Positions 22,142-30,865 of a DNA stretch of 64,000 nt are shown piece after piece. Source of the DNA: Streptomyces blattellae (lineage in GTDB: Bacteria > Actinomycetota > Actinomycetes > Streptomycetales > Streptomycetaceae); NCBI RefSeq assembly GCF_009709555.1, contig NZ_WJBG01000114.1, forward strand, positions 62,001 through 126,000, given 5' to 3'. The translations under genes were made by a program, and so were the position numbers. The first letter of the stretch is position 1; each line of letters starts with the position of its first letter. The notes beneath the pieces are model-generated. The model saw only the letters and a program-made list of their open reading frames with translations. It did not search any database and had not been told where the DNA came from.

Positions 22142-23757
22142 CGCATACAGCCGGTCAACTGGTGAATCACGCAGCGGGCGTCACCGACGAGGCCACTCAG
22201 CAGCTGACGCTCGTCCTGTTCATGTCTGTCGCCGTGATCACCCTTTTCACGGTGCTGCTCACGGCCCCGCAGCGGGACGAGATCGGCGAGTTCTACCTCG
22301 GCAACCGTGACATGTCGCCGCTGCGCAACGGGCTCGCCATGTGTGGTGACTACCTGTCGGCCGCGACACTGCTGGGCAGTACGGGAGTCGTCGCGCTGAC
22401 CGGCTACGACGGTCTGCTCTATCTGGGCGGCACGGTGGTCGCCTGGATGATGGCACTGCTGATGATCGCGGAACCCCTGCGCAACTCCGGCAAGTTCACG
22501 CTGGGCGACAACCTGGCGCTGCGGCTGTCGCAGGGACAGCGGTCGGTCCGCCTGGCGCTCGTTTTGTGCACACTGGCCGTTTGCCTTCTGTACCTGGTAG
22601 CCCAACTCGTCGGCAGCATAGCCCTGTTGGCGCAGTTCACCGGCGCCCCCAGCGGGACGGTCCGGACGATGTGCGTGGTGGTCATCGGTTCCATGGTGGT
22701 GGTGTACGCGGCGATCGGCGGTATGCCGGGTGCCACGGTCATCCAGGTGGTCAAGGCCGTGATGCTGGTCGCCGGGGTGGGGGGCACCGCCATCCTGGTC
22801 CTGCACCACTTCAGCTGGAACATCGACAACCTGCTGTCGTCCGCCGCCGGCAACAGCGCCCTGGGCGACCGCTTCCTCGGCCCCGGGCTGCGATACGGCG
22901 GGACCACCACCAACAAGCTGGACTTCTTCAGCCTGCAACTGGCCATCGTGCTCGGTCTCGCCGCGCTGCCGCACATCATGATGCGGCTGCTCGCCCCGCG
23001 CAAAACGCGTGTCCTGCGCAGCTCGGTGGTATGGGCCGTGGGACTGATCGGCTTCGTCTGTCTGATGGCGGGCGTGCTGGGCCTGGGCGCCACGGCGGTC
23101 GTGGGCCGGGGGGAGATCGTGGACGTCGACCCCAAGGGCGACGCGGCGGTGCTGCTGCTCGGGTACGAACTCGGCGGCCCCGTACTCGCGGCACTCCTGT
23201 CCAGCCTGGCCTTCGTCACGCTGCTCGGAGTGGCCGGCGGACTCACACTCGCCGGGGCCTCCTCCATCGCCCACGACCTCTACGGCGCGGTGATCCGCAA
23301 GGGGAAGGCGACGGAGCGGGAGGAGGTGACCGTTGCCCGGCTCGCAGCGGCCGCCATCGGCATCATGGGCATGATGCTGGCCCTGCTGTCCTGGGGCACG
23401 AGCACCGCCACGCTGGCGTTCCTGGCCTTCGCGATCGCGGCGTCCGCCATCCTGCCGACGATCGTCTACAGCCTGTTCTGGAAGGGCTTCACCGCACGCG
23501 GCGCGCTGCTGAGCCTGTATGGCGGATTGAGCTGCTCGGTGCTCCTCGTGGTGTTCTCGCCGGTCATCTCCTCCACCCCCAGCTCGGTCTACCCGGATTC
23601 CGACTTCGCCTGGTTCCCGCTGCAGAACCCCGGCATCGTGTCGATCCCGGCGGGCTTCCTGCTGGGCTGGCTCGGGTCCGTGCTGAGCAGACCCCAGGAA
23701 CCGCAGGTGTACCAGGAGTTCGAGGTCCGTGCGCTGGTCGGCGCCGACGAGCGGTGA
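22138..23757 (+). CDS. sodium/solute symporter (ActP-like, SSS family)
   Basis: About 539 residues with roughly 13 hydrophobic helices. The SSS family is recognised from DEIGEFYLGNRDMSPLRNG, the helix-1 core GDYLSAATLLGSTGVVALTG, YDGLLYLGGTVVAWMM, YAAIGGMPGATVIQVVKAV, AALPHIMMRLLAPR and VAGGLTLAGASSIAHDLY. The closest functional type is the cation/acetate or monocarboxylate symporter. GTG 22138 overlaps the DUF485 stop (GTGA). The short-chain acid substrate is inferred from family membership. Confidence 0.9.
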   Translation: MTHTAGQLVNHAAGVTDEATQQLTLVLFMSVAVITLFTVLLTAPQRDEIGEFYLGNRDMSPLRNGLAMCGDYLSAATLLGSTGVVALTGYDGLLYLGGTVVAWMMALLMIAEPLRNSGKFTLGDNLALRLSQGQRSVRLALVLCTLAVCLLYLVAQLVGSIALLAQFTGAPSGTVRTMCVVVIGSMVVVYAAIGGMPGATVIQVVKAVMLVAGVGGTAILVLHHFSWNIDNLLSSAAGNSALGDRFLGPGLRYGGTTTNKLDFFSLQLAIVLGLAALPHIMMRLLAPRKTRVLRSSVVWAVGLIGFVCLMAGVLGLGATAVVGRGEIVDVDPKGDAAVLLLGYELGGPVLAALLSSLAFVTLLGVAGGLTLAGASSIAHDLYGAVIRKGKATEREEVTVARLAAAAIGIMGMMLALLSWGTSTATLAFLAFAIAASAILPTIVYSLFWKGFTARGALLSLYGGLSCSVLLVVFSPVISSTPSSVYPDSDFAWFPLQNPGIVSIPAGFLLGWLGSVLSRPQEPQVYQEFEVRALVGADER

Positions 23758-23810
23758 TTCGGTCCGGAGGCCCCTGACGGCCTCCGGACCCGCACCCTGT
23801 CCTGCGGTGG

Positions 23811-25190
23811 TCAGCAGCTCGACTTGCCCGCGTAGATCGCCAGGGCGGTGTTGGAGCCCAGGGTGGCGGTGAACTGGCCGCTGGAGTTCACGGTCACCGT
23901 CGTGTCGCTCTGCACATCGCAGTACGTCCCGGCCGGCAGCGACGTCTGGTACGTCCGGCTCAGGCTGCCCGACTCGTGGTTGATGGCGACGTACCCCTTG
24001 GCGCCCCGCCCGAAGGCGATCGCGTCGGCGCCGTTGTCCCACCAGCCGGTGACGGCCTCGCCGCGGGTGGCGTTGCGGAAGGCGACCATGCTCATGATCT
24101 CCGGCCAGGCGTGCTGGCACTTCCAGCCGTCCTGCCAGCAGGCGTTCACGGAACCGCCGTTGGGCGGGCCCGCGTCGGTGTCCGACCACTCGTAGCCGGA
24201 GTTGATGTCCGGGGCGCCGTAGGGGTAGGCGAGCATGAATACGTTGGCCAGCGTGTAGTTCGCGTTGTCCTTGTAGCTGAGGGTGGAGCCGTTGCGCTCG
24301 GTGTCGTGGTTGTCGACGAAGACACCGGAGACACCGCTGCTCATGTAGCCCCAGCCCTCGCCGTAGTTCTTCAGGTAGGCGAGGTTCTCGTTGTTGAAGA
24401 CGCGCTTGAGGTCGTAGGCGTAGCGGAACTCCTGGACGTCGCCGTTGCCCGTGTACTCGGTGGGCTGGACGGCCTCCCCGCTGCCGTAGATGGCCTCCTG
24501 CTTCCAGTACACCGACGGATCGCTCAGCCGTGACTTGATGTTGGCGAGGTCGGCGGCGTCGATGTGCTTGGCCGCGTCGATGCGGAAGCCGTCGACGCCG
24601 AGCGAGAGCAGGTCGTTCATGTAGCCGGCGATGGCGCCGCGGACGTAGTCCTCACTCGTGTCGAGGTCGGCGAGGCCCACCAGCTCGCAGTGCTGGACGT
24701 TCCAGCGGTCCTGGTAGTTGGAGACCTGGGAGGTGCAGTCGTCGAAGTCGGGTGAGGAGTACAGGCCCGGGTAGTCGTACTTCGTGTACGACGAGCCGCC
24801 GGTGCCCGTGCCGCTCCCCGCCGACATGTGGTTGATCACCGTGTCGACGACGACGTTCACTCCCGCCGCGTGGCAGGTGTCGACCATGTTCTGGAAGGCG
24901 GCGCGGTCACCCAGCCGTCCCGCGATCCGGTAGCTCACCGGCTGGTACGACGTCCACCACTGCGAACCCTGTATGTGCTCGGCGGGCGGGGAGACCTGGA
25001 CGTAGCCGTAACCGGCGGGGCCGAGGGTGTTGGTGCACTCCCGGGCCACCGAGGCGAAGTTCCACTCGAACATCACCGCGGTGACGTCCTTGGTGCCGGG
25101 CGGGGAGGCGTACGCGGTGCCGGGGGTCGCCATGACGGCGGCTGCGGCGGCGAGCGCGAGCGCGCCTGAAAGTGTTCTGCTCTTTGCCAT
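23811..25190 (-). CDS. aml: secreted alpha-amylase (GH13), without starch-binding domain
   Basis: 459 residues. Signal peptide [21 protein letters not shown], cleavage near AYA-S. One GH13 barrel of the actinobacterial/animal-like amylase type: [47 protein letters not shown] (nucleophile Asp205), IYGSGEAVQ (acid Glu239) and [11 protein letters not shown] (Asp296), then the beta-sheet C-domain. Many Streptomyces amylases carry an extra C-terminal CBM20 of about 100 residues; here the gene stops after the C-domain. It hydrolyses internal alpha-1,4 bonds of starch to malto-oligosaccharides, the substrate of the adjacent importer. A perfect palindrome lies 27 bases upstream of the start. Confidence 0.93.
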   Translation of the reverse strand: MAKSRTLSGALALAAAAAVMATPGTAYASPPGTKDVTAVMFEWNFASVARECTNTLGPAGYGYVQVSPPAEHIQGSQWWTSYQPVSYRIAGRLGDRAAFQNMVDTCHAAGVNVVVDTVINHMSAGSGTGTGGSSYTKYDYPGLYSSPDFDDCTSQVSNYQDRWNVQHCELVGLADLDTSEDYVRGAIAGYMNDLLSLGVDGFRIDAAKHIDAADLANIKSRLSDPSVYWKQEAIYGSGEAVQPTEYTGNGDVQEFRYAYDLKRVFNNENLAYLKNYGEGWGYMSSGVSGVFVDNHDTERNGSTLSYKDNANYTLANVFMLAYPYGAPDINSGYEWSDTDAGPPNGGSVNACWQDGWKCQHAWPEIMSMVAFRNATRGEAVTGWWDNGADAIAFGRGAKGYVAINHESGSLSRTYQTSLPAGTYCDVQSDTTVTVNSSGQFTATLGSNTALAIYAGKSSC

Positions 25191-25216
25191 GTGGGGGTCC
25201 TTCTCCGTTGAAGGAA

Positions 25217-25237
25217 GTTGCTGAATCTTTCAGCAAC
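25217..25237. promoter_or_regulatory. perfect palindrome operator upstream of amylase (MalR-like)
   Basis: Arms GTTGCTGAA (25217-25225) and TTCAGCAAC (25229-25237) around TCT form a perfect 21 bp palindrome just upstream of the amylase ribosome site. Its CTTTCAGC word recurs upstream of the pullulanase and in the aglA 3' region. Position and symmetry fit a repressor operator; MalR is the inferred ligand. Confidence 0.65.
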
Positions 25238-25260
25238 TTGCGGGTGACGGAGATGTTAAA

Positions 25261-25288
25261 GGCCCGCTGCCTGAAATGGCAGCGGGCC
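25261..25288. terminator. terminator between aglA and the amylase gene
   Basis: An 11 bp perfect stem: GGCCCGCTGCC (25261-25271), loop TGAAAT, GGCAGCGGGCC (25278-25288). On the minus strand it is followed by a T-rich TTTAACAT, as expected for the end of the malEFG-aglA transcript. Confidence 0.8.
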
Positions 25289-25300
25289 GTGTGAAGTTGA

Positions 25301-25316
25301 TGCAAGAACTTTCAGC
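25301..25316. promoter_or_regulatory. additional MalR-like motif in aglA 3' region
   Basis: TGCAAGAACTTTCAGC lies between the aglA stop and its terminator, about 110 bases upstream of the amylase start. It shares 13 identical bases with 20246-20258. It may be a second, distal operator for the amylase promoter. Confidence 0.45.
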
Positions 25317-25334
25317 GCAGTCGGACGGCAGCCG

Positions 25335-26999
25335 TCAGGCGGTGGTCCACCAGACGGTCGTGTCCCCCGGCACCTTCGCCTCGCCGTCCGTCTCCGTCAC
25401 CTCACCGCTGGCGAGCAGCACGCGACCGTGCGCGGGCACCGTCACCGACTCACCGCCGGTGTTGGCCACGCACACGAACTCCCCGCGCCGGAAGGCCAGG
25501 ACGCCCTCGGGCGCGCGCAGCCACTCCACCGCGTCGCCCGCGCCCAGGTCGGGCTGTTCGCGGCGGGCGGCGAGGGCGGCGCGGTACAGCTCCAGGGTCG
25601 AGCCGGCGACGCCCGTCTGGGCCTCGATGCTCAACTCCCCCCATCCGTCGGGCTGGGGCAGCCAGCTGCCGCCCGCGCCGAAGCCGTACGACGGTCCCGT
25701 ACGCGTCCACGGGATCGGCACCCGGCAGCCGTCACGGAAGCCGTCCTGGCCGGCGCCGCGGAAGTAGGCGGGATCCTGGCGGACCTCGTCGGGCAGGTCG
25801 ACGACGTCCGGGAGTCCCAGCTCCTCGCCCTGGTAGACGTACGCCGAACCGGGCAGCGCCAGCATGAGCAGGGTGGCGGCGCGGGCGCGGCGAAGACCCA
25901 GTTCGCGGTCGCCCGCCGAGCGGATCTGGGTGCCGAGACCCGGGGGGTTGGCGAAGCGGGTCGCATGGCGGGTGACGTCGTGGTTGGACAGGACCCAGGT
26001 GGCGGGGGCGCCCACCGGACGCATGGCCTGAAGGGTGCGGTCGATGACCGTGCGCAGTTCCTCCGCGTCCCAACCCGTGCTCAGGTACTGGAAGTTGAAG
26101 GCCTGGTGCAGCTCGTCCGGGCGGACGTAGTTCGCCGTGCGCTCGACGGTCGGCGTCCAGGCTTCGGCGACGAAGATCCTGTCCCCCGCGTACTCGTCCA
26201 GGATCGTCCGCCACTGGCGGTAGATCACATGCACGCCGTCCTGGTCGAAGAACGGCATGACATCGTTGCCCAGCAGCTTCACTTGGTCGTGGGCACCAAG
26301 GTCCGGCAGTCCGTCCGCCTTCACCAGCCCGTGCGCCACGTCGACACGGAAGCCGTCGACGCCCATGTCCAGCCAGAAGCGCAGGATCGAGCGGAACTCG
26401 TCCCCGACGGCCGGGTGTTCCCAGTTGAAGTCGGGCTGCTCCGGCGCGAAGAGATGCAGGTACCACTCACCGTCGGGCACCCGGGTCCACGCGGGCCCGC
26501 CGAAGATCGACTCCCAGTCGTTGGGCGGGAGTTCTCCGTTCTCCCCCTTGCCCGGGCGGAAGTGGTACCGGTCCCGCAGCGGGGAACCCGGCCCCTCCGC
26601 GACCGCCCGCCTGAACCACTCGTACTGGTCGGAGGAGTGGTTGGGCACCAGGTCGACGATGATCCTGACTCCCAGCTCATGGGCGTCGCGGATCAGGGCG
26701 TCGGCGTCGAGGAGATTGCCGAACATCGGGTCCACGGCCCGGTAGTCGGCGACGTCGTAACCGGCGTCGGCCTGCGGGGAGGCGTAGAAGGGGCTCAACC
26801 ACACGGCGTCGATGCCGAGATCGCGCAGATACGGCAGCCGGGATCGTACGCCCTCCAGGTCCCCCATGCCGTCGCCGTTGCTGTCGGCGAAGCTGCGCGG
26901 ATAGACCTGGTAGATCACCGCGTCCCGCCACCAGTCGCTGCGCTGGGCGACGGTGGCGAGGGCGGAGTTGTCGGCCGGGTCGGCGGAGTACTGGCTCAT
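25335..26999 (-). CDS. aglA: intracellular alpha-glucosidase (GH13)
   Basis: 554 residues with no signal peptide, so cytoplasmic. The oligo-1,6-glucosidase/alpha-glucosidase type of GH13 is shown by WWRDAVIYQVYPRSFADSNGDG, DLEGVRSRLPYLRDLGIDAVWLSPFY, DLVPNHSSD, DGFRVDVAHGL (nucleophile), IFVAEAWTP (acid) and VLSNHDVTRH. It splits imported maltodextrins to glucose. ATG 26999 (MSQYSADP) has AAGGA in front and matches family N-termini; an upstream ATG at 27026 lacks a ribosome site. It follows malG on the same strand across about 200 bases holding a dispersed repeat. From recall, this is the S. coelicolor aglA position next to malEFG. Confidence 0.9.
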   Translation of the reverse strand: MSQYSADPADNSALATVAQRSDWWRDAVIYQVYPRSFADSNGDGMGDLEGVRSRLPYLRDLGIDAVWLSPFYASPQADAGYDVADYRAVDPMFGNLLDADALIRDAHELGVRIIVDLVPNHSSDQYEWFRRAVAEGPGSPLRDRYHFRPGKGENGELPPNDWESIFGGPAWTRVPDGEWYLHLFAPEQPDFNWEHPAVGDEFRSILRFWLDMGVDGFRVDVAHGLVKADGLPDLGAHDQVKLLGNDVMPFFDQDGVHVIYRQWRTILDEYAGDRIFVAEAWTPTVERTANYVRPDELHQAFNFQYLSTGWDAEELRTVIDRTLQAMRPVGAPATWVLSNHDVTRHATRFANPPGLGTQIRSAGDRELGLRRARAATLLMLALPGSAYVYQGEELGLPDVVDLPDEVRQDPAYFRGAGQDGFRDGCRVPIPWTRTGPSYGFGAGGSWLPQPDGWGELSIEAQTGVAGSTLELYRAALAARREQPDLGAGDAVEWLRAPEGVLAFRRGEFVCVANTGGESVTVPAHGRVLLASGEVTETDGEAKVPGDTTVWWTTA

Positions 27000-27107
27000 G
27001 GCGTCCTTGATCGATAACGGGGTCATCGGGCGTGTATGACGAGACGGCCGCGGTGCCGGCGGGGTCGGAAGGACACCGCGGCCGCCTCGGGTTTCCGGGT
27101 GGTGCAA

Positions 27108-27186
27108 CGCGCCCCAAAGGGGCGCGGGGCTGTACCGATATGCGGCTCCGCCGCGTGGGCGCGACCAGCCGCAACGGCGCCGCGGC
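27108..27186. repeat. dispersed GC-rich Streptomyces intergenic repeat, copy 2
   Basis: GCGCCCCAAAGGGGCGCGGGG followed by a TGCGGCTCCGCCGCGTGGGC hairpin element and GCGACCAGCC. It occupies the malG-aglA gap and may affect readthrough within the operon. It is related to the copies at 9820 and 32954. Confidence 0.65.
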
Positions 27187-27202
27187 CACACGACGGCAGG
27201 GC

Positions 27203-28111
27203 TCACCCCTTCGTGCCACCGGCGGTAAGCCCGGTCACCAGGTGCTTCTGCACGAGATAGAAGAACGCAGCTGCGGGTATCGCGATCAGCACAGCCGTCG
27301 CAGCCATCAGGTTCCGCTGCGCGTCGTGCTCGCTGACGAAGCTCTGCAACCCGACCGCCAGCGTGTACTTCGTGTCGGTCAGCATGAACGTCGAAGCGAA
27401 CGCGACCTCGCCGAACGCGGTGATGAAGCTGTAGAACGCGGCCACGGCCAGCCCCGGCCTGGCGAGCGGCAGGATCAGCCGCGCGAACGTGCCGAAGGGG
27501 GTCAGCCCGTCGACGCGTCCGGCCTCGTCGATCTCGAACGGGATGGTGTCGAAGTAGCCCTTGAGCAGCCAGGCGCAGTACGGCACCGTCGTCGTCAAAT
27601 AGACGAGGACGAGGCCGCCGTAGCTGTCGATGAGCTTCAGCTCCGACAGGATCTGGTACATCGGCACCATGAGCACGGCCACCGGGAACATCTGGGTGAC
27701 CAGGAGCACCCACATGAACTTCTTGTAGCCGGGGAAGCGCATCCGGGAGACGGCGTACCCGGTGGTGGCGGCGAGGAGCACACCGATCACCGTGGCGCCC
27801 AGCGAGACGATCAGCGAACTGCGCAGCCAGTCGAAGAAGTTCGTGTCCGACAGGACGAACGAGTAGTTGTCGAACGTCATCTTCCCCCAGATCTCCCCGG
27901 GGTGCAGATAGTCGTCCTTGTCCGGGCCGAGGGAGAGGAAGACCAGCCAGGCGATCGGGAAGAGCGCGATCAGGCTCGCGACGATCAGGATGCCGTGGGA
28001 CGCGAGGGACGCGCCGCGACCGCGCTCGCCGCGCCGGCGCACCGAGCGGGGTGTGCCGGACGTGGGGGGCTGATCGGCCGGAGCGGACGTCTTGACGGTC
28101 GTAGTGCTCAT
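27203..28111 (-). CDS. malG: maltose/maltodextrin ABC transporter permease MalG
   Basis: 302 residues, six membrane helices, first near residues 34-55 (GILIVASLIALFPIAWLVFLSLG). The cytoplasmic EAA loop reads DEAGRVDGLTPFGTFARLILPLARP (about 200-225) and would contact the shared ATPase, which is not encoded here (in Streptomyces usually MsiK, elsewhere on the chromosome). It forms the inner-membrane channel with MalF. It is encoded 13 bases downstream of malF in a malE-malF-malG operon. Confidence 0.95.
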   Translation of the reverse strand: MSTTTVKTSAPADQPPTSGTPRSVRRRGERGRGASLASHGILIVASLIALFPIAWLVFLSLGPDKDDYLHPGEIWGKMTFDNYSFVLSDTNFFDWLRSSLIVSLGATVIGVLLAATTGYAVSRMRFPGYKKFMWVLLVTQMFPVAVLMVPMYQILSELKLIDSYGGLVLVYLTTTVPYCAWLLKGYFDTIPFEIDEAGRVDGLTPFGTFARLILPLARPGLAVAAFYSFITAFGEVAFASTFMLTDTKYTLAVGLQSFVSEHDAQRNLMAATAVLIAIPAAAFFYLVQKHLVTGLTAGGTKG

Positions 28112-28124
28112 GAGGGCTCCCGCC

Positions 28125-29075
28125 TCAGATCGCGAGCTGCTGGTCGTTGCGGTTCAGCCAGCGGCGGTAGAAGGAGGTGAAGACGATCAGGATGGCAAGC
28201 AGCAGCATGCCGTAGGCCGCCGACTGCGCGAAGTCGCGCGGCTGCTGTCCGAAGCCGAGGTAGTAGGCCCAGGTGACGAGGATCTGGGCGTCCGGGGCGG
28301 TGTCGCCGAACAGCAGGAAGATGATCGCGAACTGGTTGAAGGTCCAGATGATGCCGAGCAGTACGACGGTGGAGCTGACGGACCTCAGGCCGGGCAGGGT
28401 GACGTACCGGAACCGCTGCCAGGCGCTCGCGCCGTCCATCTCCGCGGCCTCGTACAGCGTCGAGTCGATGGACTGCAGTCCGCCGAGCAGCGAGACCATC
28501 ATGAACGGCACACCGCACCACGTGTTGACCATGATCGCGGCGAACCGCTGCCAGAAGGTGTCCTCCAGCCACAGCGGCGTCGGCAGATGGAGCGTCTCCA
28601 GCGCGGAGTTGATGATGCCGCCGTCCGCGAGCATGAACCGCCAGCCGAAGACGGTGACGAAGGTCGGCACGGCCCACGGCAGGATCAGGATCAGCCGGTA
28701 GAAGGTGCGGCCGCGCAGCTTCTGGTTGAGCAGCAGCGCCAGGCCGAGGCCGACGCTGTAGTGCAGGGCGACGCAGGCCGCCGTCCAGAAGACCGTCCAG
28801 ATGAAGTGCGACCAGAAGCGGTCGTAGGCGGTCTCGCCCCACAGGATGTCGGCGTAGTTGTCGAAGCCGATGAACTTGTAGGTGGCCTCGATCTCGTTGA
28901 CGCCGATCGTGCGCCCGGTGTTGAGGCTGTTGGCGTCGGTGAGCGTCAGGTAGAAACCGTACGCGAGCGGATACAGCACGAGGACGCCGAGCACGATCAC
29001 CACGGGGGCGATCATGGCGTAGGCGTACCAGTACTTCTGGTAGCTGTGCTTCAGGCGCTGGACGGCGACTGTCAT
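28125..29075 (-). CDS. malF: maltose/maltodextrin ABC transporter permease MalF
   Basis: About 316 residues, six membrane helices, the first being YAMIAPVVIVLGVLVLYPLAYGFY. The EAA loop is YEAAEMDGASAWQRFRYVTLPGL (about 210-232). This length matches short Gram-positive MalF proteins without the large periplasmic loop of E. coli MalF. The start may be ATG 29075 or GTG 29084; neither has an obvious ribosome site. It lies between malE and malG on one transcript. It carries maltodextrins inward together with MalG. Confidence 0.94.
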   Translation of the reverse strand: MTVAVQRLKHSYQKYWYAYAMIAPVVIVLGVLVLYPLAYGFYLTLTDANSLNTGRTIGVNEIEATYKFIGFDNYADILWGETAYDRFWSHFIWTVFWTAACVALHYSVGLGLALLLNQKLRGRTFYRLILILPWAVPTFVTVFGWRFMLADGGIINSALETLHLPTPLWLEDTFWQRFAAIMVNTWCGVPFMMVSLLGGLQSIDSTLYEAAEMDGASAWQRFRYVTLPGLRSVSSTVVLLGIIWTFNQFAIIFLLFGDTAPDAQILVTWAYYLGFGQQPRDFAQSAAYGMLLLAILIVFTSFYRRWLNRNDQQLAI

Positions 29076-29171
29076 GTTCGGCACTTTCTGGAAGCTCGAA
29101 GGTTACGACGCACAGGCCGGTGGCCGTCGGATCCGTCCCCCGCGTCAGGCGGATCCGACGGCCACCCGGGG

Positions 29172-30443
29172 TCACTTGCTGAAGTCGGGCACCAGCTTGG
29201 CGATCGCGGTCTCGGCCGTGCTCAGGCCCTCGTCCAGGGACTCCTTGCCACTGGCGATCTTGGGCAGCTCGGTGTCCAGCGGGCCCCAGAGGGAGCTGTA
29301 CTCGGGCAGCGCGGGGCGCGGCTGGGCGGCGGGGAGGACGCTCTGGTAGCCGGCGATGCCCGGGTCGGCCTTGACCTCGGCGGTGTAGGCGTCGTCGCGG
29401 GTCGGCAGGGTGGAGTTCGCCAGGGCGACGGTCTCCTGGGACTTCGCCGAGGTCATGAAGTTCACGAACTTCAGCGCGGCCTGCTGCTTCGACTCGCTGG
29501 AGCCGGCGTACACGGAGAGGTTGTGGCCGCCGGTCGGGGCGCCCGCCTTGCCGGTCGAGCCGGCCGGGACGGTGGCGATGCCCAGGTTCTCCTTGTCCTT
29601 GAACGCGGAGCCCTTGTAGAAGTTCGTGATCTCCCACGGGCCCTGGAGGATCGAGGCGACCTCGCCGTTGACGAACGCGTCCTGGATGTGGGCGTAGGCG
29701 TCGGCGGTGGTGTCGGCCTTGTGCAGGCCCTTGCCGTCGAAGAGGCCCAGCCAGGTGCCGTACGCCTGCTGCGCCTCCGGCGAGTCGACGGTGATCTTCT
29801 CGGCCTCGGCGTCGACCGTGTCGGTGCCCTCACCGTAGAGGAACGACTGGGCGTAGTAGGCCTGGGTGGAGCCCCAGTAGCCGTCGACGCCGGTCTTGTC
29901 CTTGATCGTGGCGGCGGACGTCTTCAGCTCGTCCCAGGTCTTCGGCGGCTCGACGCCCGCCTTCTCGTAGAGCTCCTTGTTGTAGACCAGCGCGAGGGTG
30001 TCGGTGACGATCGGCACGCCGTACGTCTGGCCCTCGTACTTGGCCTGCTCGATCAGGCTGGGCTGGAACGCGCTCTCGTCGGCGAGGGCCTCGGTGCCGT
30101 CCAGCGGCAGGAGGTAGCCGTTCTTGGCGAAGGCGGGCGTCCAGCCGACCTCGGAGCGCAGCACGTCCGGGGCGCCGCTGGCACCGGCGGCGGTGTCGAA
30201 CTTGTTCTGCGCCTGGTCGAAGGGGACGTTGACGTAGTTGACCTTGATGTCCTTGTTGGCGGCCTCGAACTCCTTGACCAAGGCCTGGTACGCCGGCGCC
30301 TCATTGGTGGCGTTGGAGGTGTCCCACCAGGTGATGGTGACCGGACCGTCGGCCTCGTCGCCGCTGTCGCTGTCTCCGCCGCAGGCCGTCGCCGCGAGGG
30401 CGAAAGACGCCACCAGCGCGGTGGCCGCTATGCCACGCCGCAT
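29172..30443 (-). CDS. malE: maltose/maltodextrin-binding lipoprotein MalE
   Basis: 423 residues. Lipoprotein signal MRRGIAATALVASFALAATACGG with lipobox TAC, anchoring it at the outer face of the membrane. The mature protein is a family 1 solute-binding protein: TITWWDTSNATNEAPAYQAL, DVLRSEVGWTPAFAKNGYLLPLD, YGVPIVTDTLALVYNKELYEKAG and GGHNLSVYAGSSESKQQAA. It captures malto-oligosaccharides made by the secreted amylase and pullulanase. AAGGAG precedes ATG 30443. It is divergent from malR, with two TGCAAG-type inverted repeats in the gap. Confidence 0.95.
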   Translation of the reverse strand: MRRGIAATALVASFALAATACGGDSDSGDEADGPVTITWWDTSNATNEAPAYQALVKEFEAANKDIKVNYVNVPFDQAQNKFDTAAGASGAPDVLRSEVGWTPAFAKNGYLLPLDGTEALADESAFQPSLIEQAKYEGQTYGVPIVTDTLALVYNKELYEKAGVEPPKTWDELKTSAATIKDKTGVDGYWGSTQAYYAQSFLYGEGTDTVDAEAEKITVDSPEAQQAYGTWLGLFDGKGLHKADTTADAYAHIQDAFVNGEVASILQGPWEITNFYKGSAFKDKENLGIATVPAGSTGKAGAPTGGHNLSVYAGSSESKQQAALKFVNFMTSAKSQETVALANSTLPTRDDAYTAEVKADPGIAGYQSVLPAAQPRPALPEYSSLWGPLDTELPKIASGKESLDEGLSTAETAIAKLVPDFSK

Positions 30444-30605
30444 GAGTTCTCCTTGAGGGTTGAGCCCGAGTGGGTCGACGGGGCCGCAGGGGCGGTCCCG
30501 TCTGCCGCTCCTGCCGACTTGCCGACTTGCCGAGCCGACTTGCCGACTGCGCCGTCGCGGCGGCCGGGCGTCGAGAACGTAACAGCGATGTAAGCGCGGC
30601 GAAAG

Positions 30606-30630
30606 GTCTTGCAGCAAAAAAGTGCAAGAC
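30606..30630. promoter_or_regulatory. MalR-like operator in the malE-malR gap, site 1
   Basis: GTCTTGCA (30606-30613), nine bases GCAAAAAAG, then TGCAAGAC (30623-30630): a perfect 8 bp inverted repeat. It lies about 160 bases upstream of malE, facing both divergent genes. Confidence 0.7.
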
Positions 30631-30727
30631 ATCTCCGCAGTTACCCGGATGTGACCTGCCGTCGACCGCTGCGAGACCGTTGTGAGACTGTTGTTCTGCG
30701 GGGTTGAGCGGGCACGCACAGTGTTGT

Positions 30728-30749
30728 GCAAGACTCTGCAAGCTCTTGC
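30728..30749. promoter_or_regulatory. MalR-like operator in the malE-malR gap, site 2
   Basis: GCAAGA (30728-30733), ten bases that include a third TGCAAG, then TCTTGC (30744-30749). It is 122 bases from site 1 and just upstream of the possible malR start at 30773. The arrangement suggests autoregulation and looping. Confidence 0.65.
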
Positions 30750-30865
30750 CGTTCGTTTCCCGAGAGGACGCCATGTCGCAGCAACCCGCACCGCGCCGGT
30801 CAACCGTCCGCGCCCGGCGCCTGATTGGTGCGCAAGGCGAGGGGCGGCCGGTACAGTCCACTCCC

